Assembly (NCBI GenBank): GCA_002478865.1
Contig: DLJZ01000026.1
Coordinates: 378 to 15,383 of the forward strand
Length of the DNA stretch: 15,006 nucleotides
Direction of reading: 5' to 3'
Source: Hungatella sp. UBA7603
GTDB taxonomy: Bacteria; Bacillota; Clostridia; Lachnospirales; Lachnospiraceae
The notes under the pieces are model-generated. The model ran no database searches. It was not told the origin of the DNA and worked only from the letters and a program-made list of their open reading frames with translations. Shown piece after piece: positions 12,202 to 15,006 of this stretch (position 1 is its first letter; each line of letters starts with the position of its first letter). Made by a program: the position numbers and the translations under genes.

Positions 12202-12921
12202 ATGCGTAAAGTACCAGCCTATATGGCAGTTCACGATTTAATAAAAAAAAGAATACAGGATGGAACCTATCCTGTTTTAGAGCTTCTTCCAACGGAGCCT
12301 GAACTTGAAAAAATATATAAGGTAAGCCGCACTACCATAAGGAGTGCCATGGAGCTATTAAAAGAAGAAGGCTTCGTAGAAGTCAAACAAGGCAGAGGCA
12401 CCATGGTTCTGGATCATAGAACCATTCAGGACCTGAATAAGGTAACCTCTGTAACCGAGTCCTTAAGAAGAAAGGGATATGATGTCCGCACCAAAAGTAT
12501 GTACATCGATATCATACCTGCAAACGATAAGCTTTTAAAAGAACTGAACCTAAGTACCGATGATTCCATCACCCGCGTGCAGAGAATCCAGCTCATTGAT
12601 GAGAACCCTATTGCAATTATGAGAAATTACATTCCTACTTCTCTCGTTCCTGGACTTATGCAGTTTACCAATAAATTCTCTGGTCTTTATCAGTTTTTGG
12701 AAGAACATTATGACCTGCAGATTGATTCTGCCCACGATAAGATATTTGCAAAATCCGCTGATTTTGCAGAATCTGAGATGCTTAATGTCCCACCAGGTAC
12801 TGCTCTTCTTTGCATCCGTCGCATTTGTTATAAGAACGGAAACCCTGTCTGCGTGGATGATGTGTGCATCATCGGAGACCAATATGAGCTAGCCATTTCC
12901 ACCAATGGTCGATATAAATAA
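12202..12921 (+). CDS. GntR/HutC-family transcription regulator with UTRA domain
   Basis: A 239-residue regulator. Residues 1-70 form the GntR winged helix: PAYMAVHDLIKKRIQDGTYP, LPTEPELEKIYKVSRTTIRS, then EEGFVEVKQGRGTMV. Residues about 90-235 form the UTRA effector domain (SLRRKGYDVRTKS, ITRVQRIQLIDENPIAIMRNYIP, CIRRICYKNGNPVCVDD). HutC members sense sugar phosphates, amino sugars or similar small molecules. The start is placed by family length, since no ribosome binding site lies directly upstream; an AAAGGAG sits about 45 bases away, out of range, and an in-frame TGA rules out an upstream start. It probably regulates the aldolase 20 bases downstream and itself, through the palindrome at 12020-12035. 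Confidence 0.9.
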   Translation: MRKVPAYMAVHDLIKKRIQDGTYPVLELLPTEPELEKIYKVSRTTIRSAMELLKEEGFVEVKQGRGTMVLDHRTIQDLNKVTSVTESLRRKGYDVRTKSMYIDIIPANDKLLKELNLSTDDSITRVQRIQLIDENPIAIMRNYIPTSLVPGLMQFTNKFSGLYQFLEEHYDLQIDSAHDKIFAKSADFAESEMLNVPPGTALLCIRRICYKNGNPVCVDDVCIIGDQYELAISTNGRYK

Positions 12922-12941
12922 AAATAGGGGGATACGATACC

Positions 12942-13628
12942 ATGAATCATATTTCTATGGAAGCTTTATCGAAATGGATTGATATTAGCTGTGTGAAATC
13001 CACTGATACAACAAAGGATGTGGACCAGATGATCACCGCGGCCAAAAGCTATGGATTTATCTGCGCCTTTGCTCTTCCCTCCATGACCCCCTATCTCATT
13101 CAGAATCTAAAAGGTACCTGTGGTACTCTTATTGGGGGAACTGTAGGCTTTCCTTCTGGCTGTGATACTACAGACAGCAAAGTCTTTCAAGCCAGAGAAC
13201 TGCTAGCTATGGGATGCCAGGAAATTGATATGGTGATTAATATCGGACAACTGAAATCCAATCAATTAGACCTTGTCTTCCAGGACATAAAAGCAGTGGC
13301 CGATATCTGTGGGACAATTCCATTAAAAACAATTCTTGAAGTGACTCTTTTGACGAATGAGGAAATTATAAAAGCCAGCAAGCTGGCAGAATCTGCTGGA
13401 GCCTCTTACATAAAAACAGGAACCGGCTGGTGCAAAGATCCTACCATGCCAGAACACATCCATATAATCCGTTCTAGCATCCATCCCAATACTAAAATCA
13501 AAGCGGCTGGTGGTATTCGAGACCTTAATACTCTACTTGAGATGAAGCAGGCAGGCTGTGACCGCTTTGGCATCTCCACTGCTTCCGCACTCACTATCAT
13601 GAATGAAGCAGCGGCATTGAAAAATTAA
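12942..13628 (+). CDS. deoC: Deoxyribose-phosphate aldolase
   Basis: A 228-residue class I aldolase of the DeoC family. It splits 2-deoxyribose 5-phosphate into acetaldehyde and glyceraldehyde 3-phosphate in the cytosol. The key residues are in place: Asp96 (CQEIDMVINIG), the Schiff-base Lys158 (ASYIKTGTGW) and Lys187 (KIKAAGGIRD). The TIM-barrel run GTVGFPSGCDTTDSKVFQAREL is standard. The usual N-terminal IDHTLLK is here WIDISCVK, so it belongs to a divergent branch and its substrate may differ. GGGGGG lies nine bases before ATG 12942. It follows the GntR regulator by 20 bases with no terminator, so both are probably one transcript. Confidence 0.9.
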   Translation: MNHISMEALSKWIDISCVKSTDTTKDVDQMITAAKSYGFICAFALPSMTPYLIQNLKGTCGTLIGGTVGFPSGCDTTDSKVFQARELLAMGCQEIDMVINIGQLKSNQLDLVFQDIKAVADICGTIPLKTILEVTLLTNEEIIKASKLAESAGASYIKTGTGWCKDPTMPEHIHIIRSSIHPNTKIKAAGGIRDLNTLLEMKQAGCDRFGISTASALTIMNEAAALKN

Positions 13629-13757
13629 CTGGAAACATATTCTCATCATTCTAAACGCATCCATTAATCATTATTATTTTAATCCTGAATTTATCTCATT
13701 TGTACATAACATTTAAATCTCCTTATATTCATTATTAAATTAAATACGAAATACGAA

Positions 13758-13786
13758 TTGACCCCTCAAACATAATGATGTATAAT
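13758..13786 (+). promoter_or_regulatory. Promoter of the secondary alcohol dehydrogenase
   Basis: TTGACC (13758-13763), a 17-base spacer and TATAAT (13781-13786), about 58 bases before ATG 13845: a near-consensus sigma-A promoter. Confidence 0.75.
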
Positions 13787-13844
13787 ATCCATAGATTCAT
13801 TCGTTAAATATATAACAATAAATGATAACAAAGGAGATGTTCTT

Positions 13845-14906
13845 ATGAAGGGTTTTGCAATGCTGGGGATTGGTAAGACAGGATGGATTAATAAAGAGCG
13901 GCCACAATGTGGTCCACTTGATGCGATATGCAGACCTATCGTATTAGCTCCTTGTACCTCTGATATTCACACGGTATGGGAAGGTGCTATTGGAGAACGC
14001 ACGGATATGATTCTTGGACATGAATCCGTAGCTGAGGTTGTAGAGGTAGGAAGCTGTGTCAAATATTTCAAACCTGGGGACAGAGTAATTGTACCTGCCA
14101 TTACACCGGACTGGAATTCTTTGGAAGCACAGGGTGGCTATCAGATGCATTCTGGTGGTATGCTTGCTGGTTGGAAATTTTCTAATTTCAAAGATGGCGT
14201 ATTTGGTGAATTCTTTCATGTGAATGATGCAGATGGAAACCTTGCAATCTTACCAGAAGGCATGGATCCAGTTGCCGCCTGTATGCTGGCTGATATGGTA
14301 CCTACTGGTTTTCATGGAATTGAACTTGCTGATGTTCAGTTTGGAGACACCGTAGCCGTTATTGGTATTGGTCCGGTTGGACTTATGTCAGTTGCAGGAG
14401 CTGCTCTTAGGGGTGCTTCCCATATCTATGCCGTAGGCTCCCGTCCCAACTGCGTTCAGCTTGCCAAAGAATATGGTGCAACGGATATCATCAACTACAA
14501 AGAAGGCGATATCGTAGAACAGATTATGGAAAAGACAGGGGACAAGGGTGTTGACAAAGTGATTGTTGCCGGTGGAGACAACGATACCTTTGCTGAGGCC
14601 ATTACCATATTAAAACCAGGCGGAAAAATCGGCAATGTAAATTATCTTGGAGAAGGTGATTACATAAAGATTCCCCGCATCGAATGGGGCTGTGGTATGG
14701 GCCATAAAATAATTGCTGGCGGACTTATGCCCGGAGGCAGATTGAGAATGGAAAAACTGGCCTCTCTCATTGCAACCAAACGATTGGATCCAGGGAAACT
14801 GGTTACTCATCGCTTTGAAGGCCTTGAAGGCATTGAACCAGCTCTCATGTTAATGAAGGAAAAACCTAAAGAATTAATTAAACCAGTGGTTGTGATTAAC
14901 TGGTAA
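13845..14906 (+). CDS. adh: NADP-dependent secondary (isopropanol) alcohol dehydrogenase
   Basis: A 353-residue zinc-dependent alcohol dehydrogenase closely resembling the Clostridium beijerinckii and Thermoanaerobacter brockii secondary alcohol dehydrogenases, which interconvert 2-propanol/acetone and acetaldehyde/ethanol with NADP(H). MKGFAMLGIGKTGWINKE at the start and APCTSDIHTVWEGAIGERTD are nearly identical to those enzymes. The catalytic zinc ligands Cys37, His59 and Asp150 are present. The NADP-selecting residues Gly198, Ser199, Arg200 (AVGSRP) and Tyr218 (IINYKEGD) are also present. AAAGGAG stands upstream of ATG 13845 and it has its own strong promoter. The neighbouring aldolase makes acetaldehyde, a possible substrate, so joint use in deoxyribose breakdown is plausible but inferred. 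Confidence 0.93.
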   Translation: MKGFAMLGIGKTGWINKERPQCGPLDAICRPIVLAPCTSDIHTVWEGAIGERTDMILGHESVAEVVEVGSCVKYFKPGDRVIVPAITPDWNSLEAQGGYQMHSGGMLAGWKFSNFKDGVFGEFFHVNDADGNLAILPEGMDPVAACMLADMVPTGFHGIELADVQFGDTVAVIGIGPVGLMSVAGAALRGASHIYAVGSRPNCVQLAKEYGATDIINYKEGDIVEQIMEKTGDKGVDKVIVAGGDNDTFAEAITILKPGGKIGNVNYLGEGDYIKIPRIEWGCGMGHKIIAGGLMPGGRLRMEKLASLIATKRLDPGKLVTHRFEGLEGIEPALMLMKEKPKELIKPVVVINW

Positions 14907-15006
14907 GACCCGTCAGAATTTATCTGTTTCCATTGAAAACATTACATAATAATAAGCCTAGAAATAGGGACGAACATCCTCAGATGGATTTTGATGTGAC
15001 CCCAAT

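Noticed and set aside
1..15006. CRISPR arrays, tRNA, rRNA, prophage genes
   Set aside because: No regularly spaced repeats, cloverleaf sequences, ribosomal RNA segments or phage structural genes were seen.
14907..15006. Tail after the alcohol dehydrogenase
   Set aside because: No terminator with T-run or gene start could be supported in these 100 bases.

Overview
The window looks like the chromosome of a low-GC, spore-forming anaerobic Firmicute, most likely a Clostridia/Lachnospiraceae-type organism. The evidence is AT-rich intergenic DNA, strong AGGAGG ribosome binding sites, a Cys-rich collagen-repeat protein of the exosporium type at the left edge, a LUD-domain protein, a CarD-family regulator, and a clostridial-type NADP-dependent secondary alcohol dehydrogenase. 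The genus is inferred, not proven.

Layout. 1-1.0 kb: start of a collagen-like protein (minus strand), a 50-residue ribbon-helix-helix-like protein, a bidirectional terminator and a small conserved Cys-motif protein. 1.2-3.1 kb: a stand-alone CTP-synthase-type glutamine amidotransferase domain whose His/Glu triad positions read Gln/Gln, and a tandem double-GNAT acetyltransferase. 3.2-11.8 kb: an accessory stretch of mostly single-gene units (hexapeptide acyltransferase, NADPH:quinone-type oxidoreductase, small membrane protein, GNAT, HD hydrolase, DJ-1/PfpI plus HAD, CarD regulator, SnoaL-like, LUD). Broken genes lie between them: a deoxyribosyltransferase-like gene with its middle deleted, an IS256-type transposase tail, a TetR N-terminus, a fumarylacetoacetate-hydrolase C-terminus, and a frameshifted HD gene. 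12.0-14.9 kb: a visibly less AT-rich, orderly block of GntR/HutC regulator, deoxyribose-phosphate aldolase and secondary alcohol dehydrogenase, probably a carbon-catabolism cluster.

The most interesting signal is a dispersed promoter repeat. Five clear copies and one degenerate copy of a ~45-bp sequence (TTAATATTGATAGTTAGTA, then TATCCT) lie just upstream of unrelated genes in the accessory stretch. In each, TTGATA and TATCCT (or a variant) sit exactly 17 bp apart, with strong conservation around and downstream of the -35. Three transcription terminators in the same stretch resemble one another (GTATTGA..TGGTAGTTTTTT) and share the AGTTAGTAG/ACTACTAACT word with the promoters. This suggests a regulon, or a cassette-like arrangement in which each gene is carried between a common promoter and a common terminator and exchanged by recombination. 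Further oddities are a terminator-like hairpin filling the 5' leader of the CarD gene, a perfect palindromic operator beside the ruined TetR gene, and a 9-A homopolymer frameshift in the HD gene.
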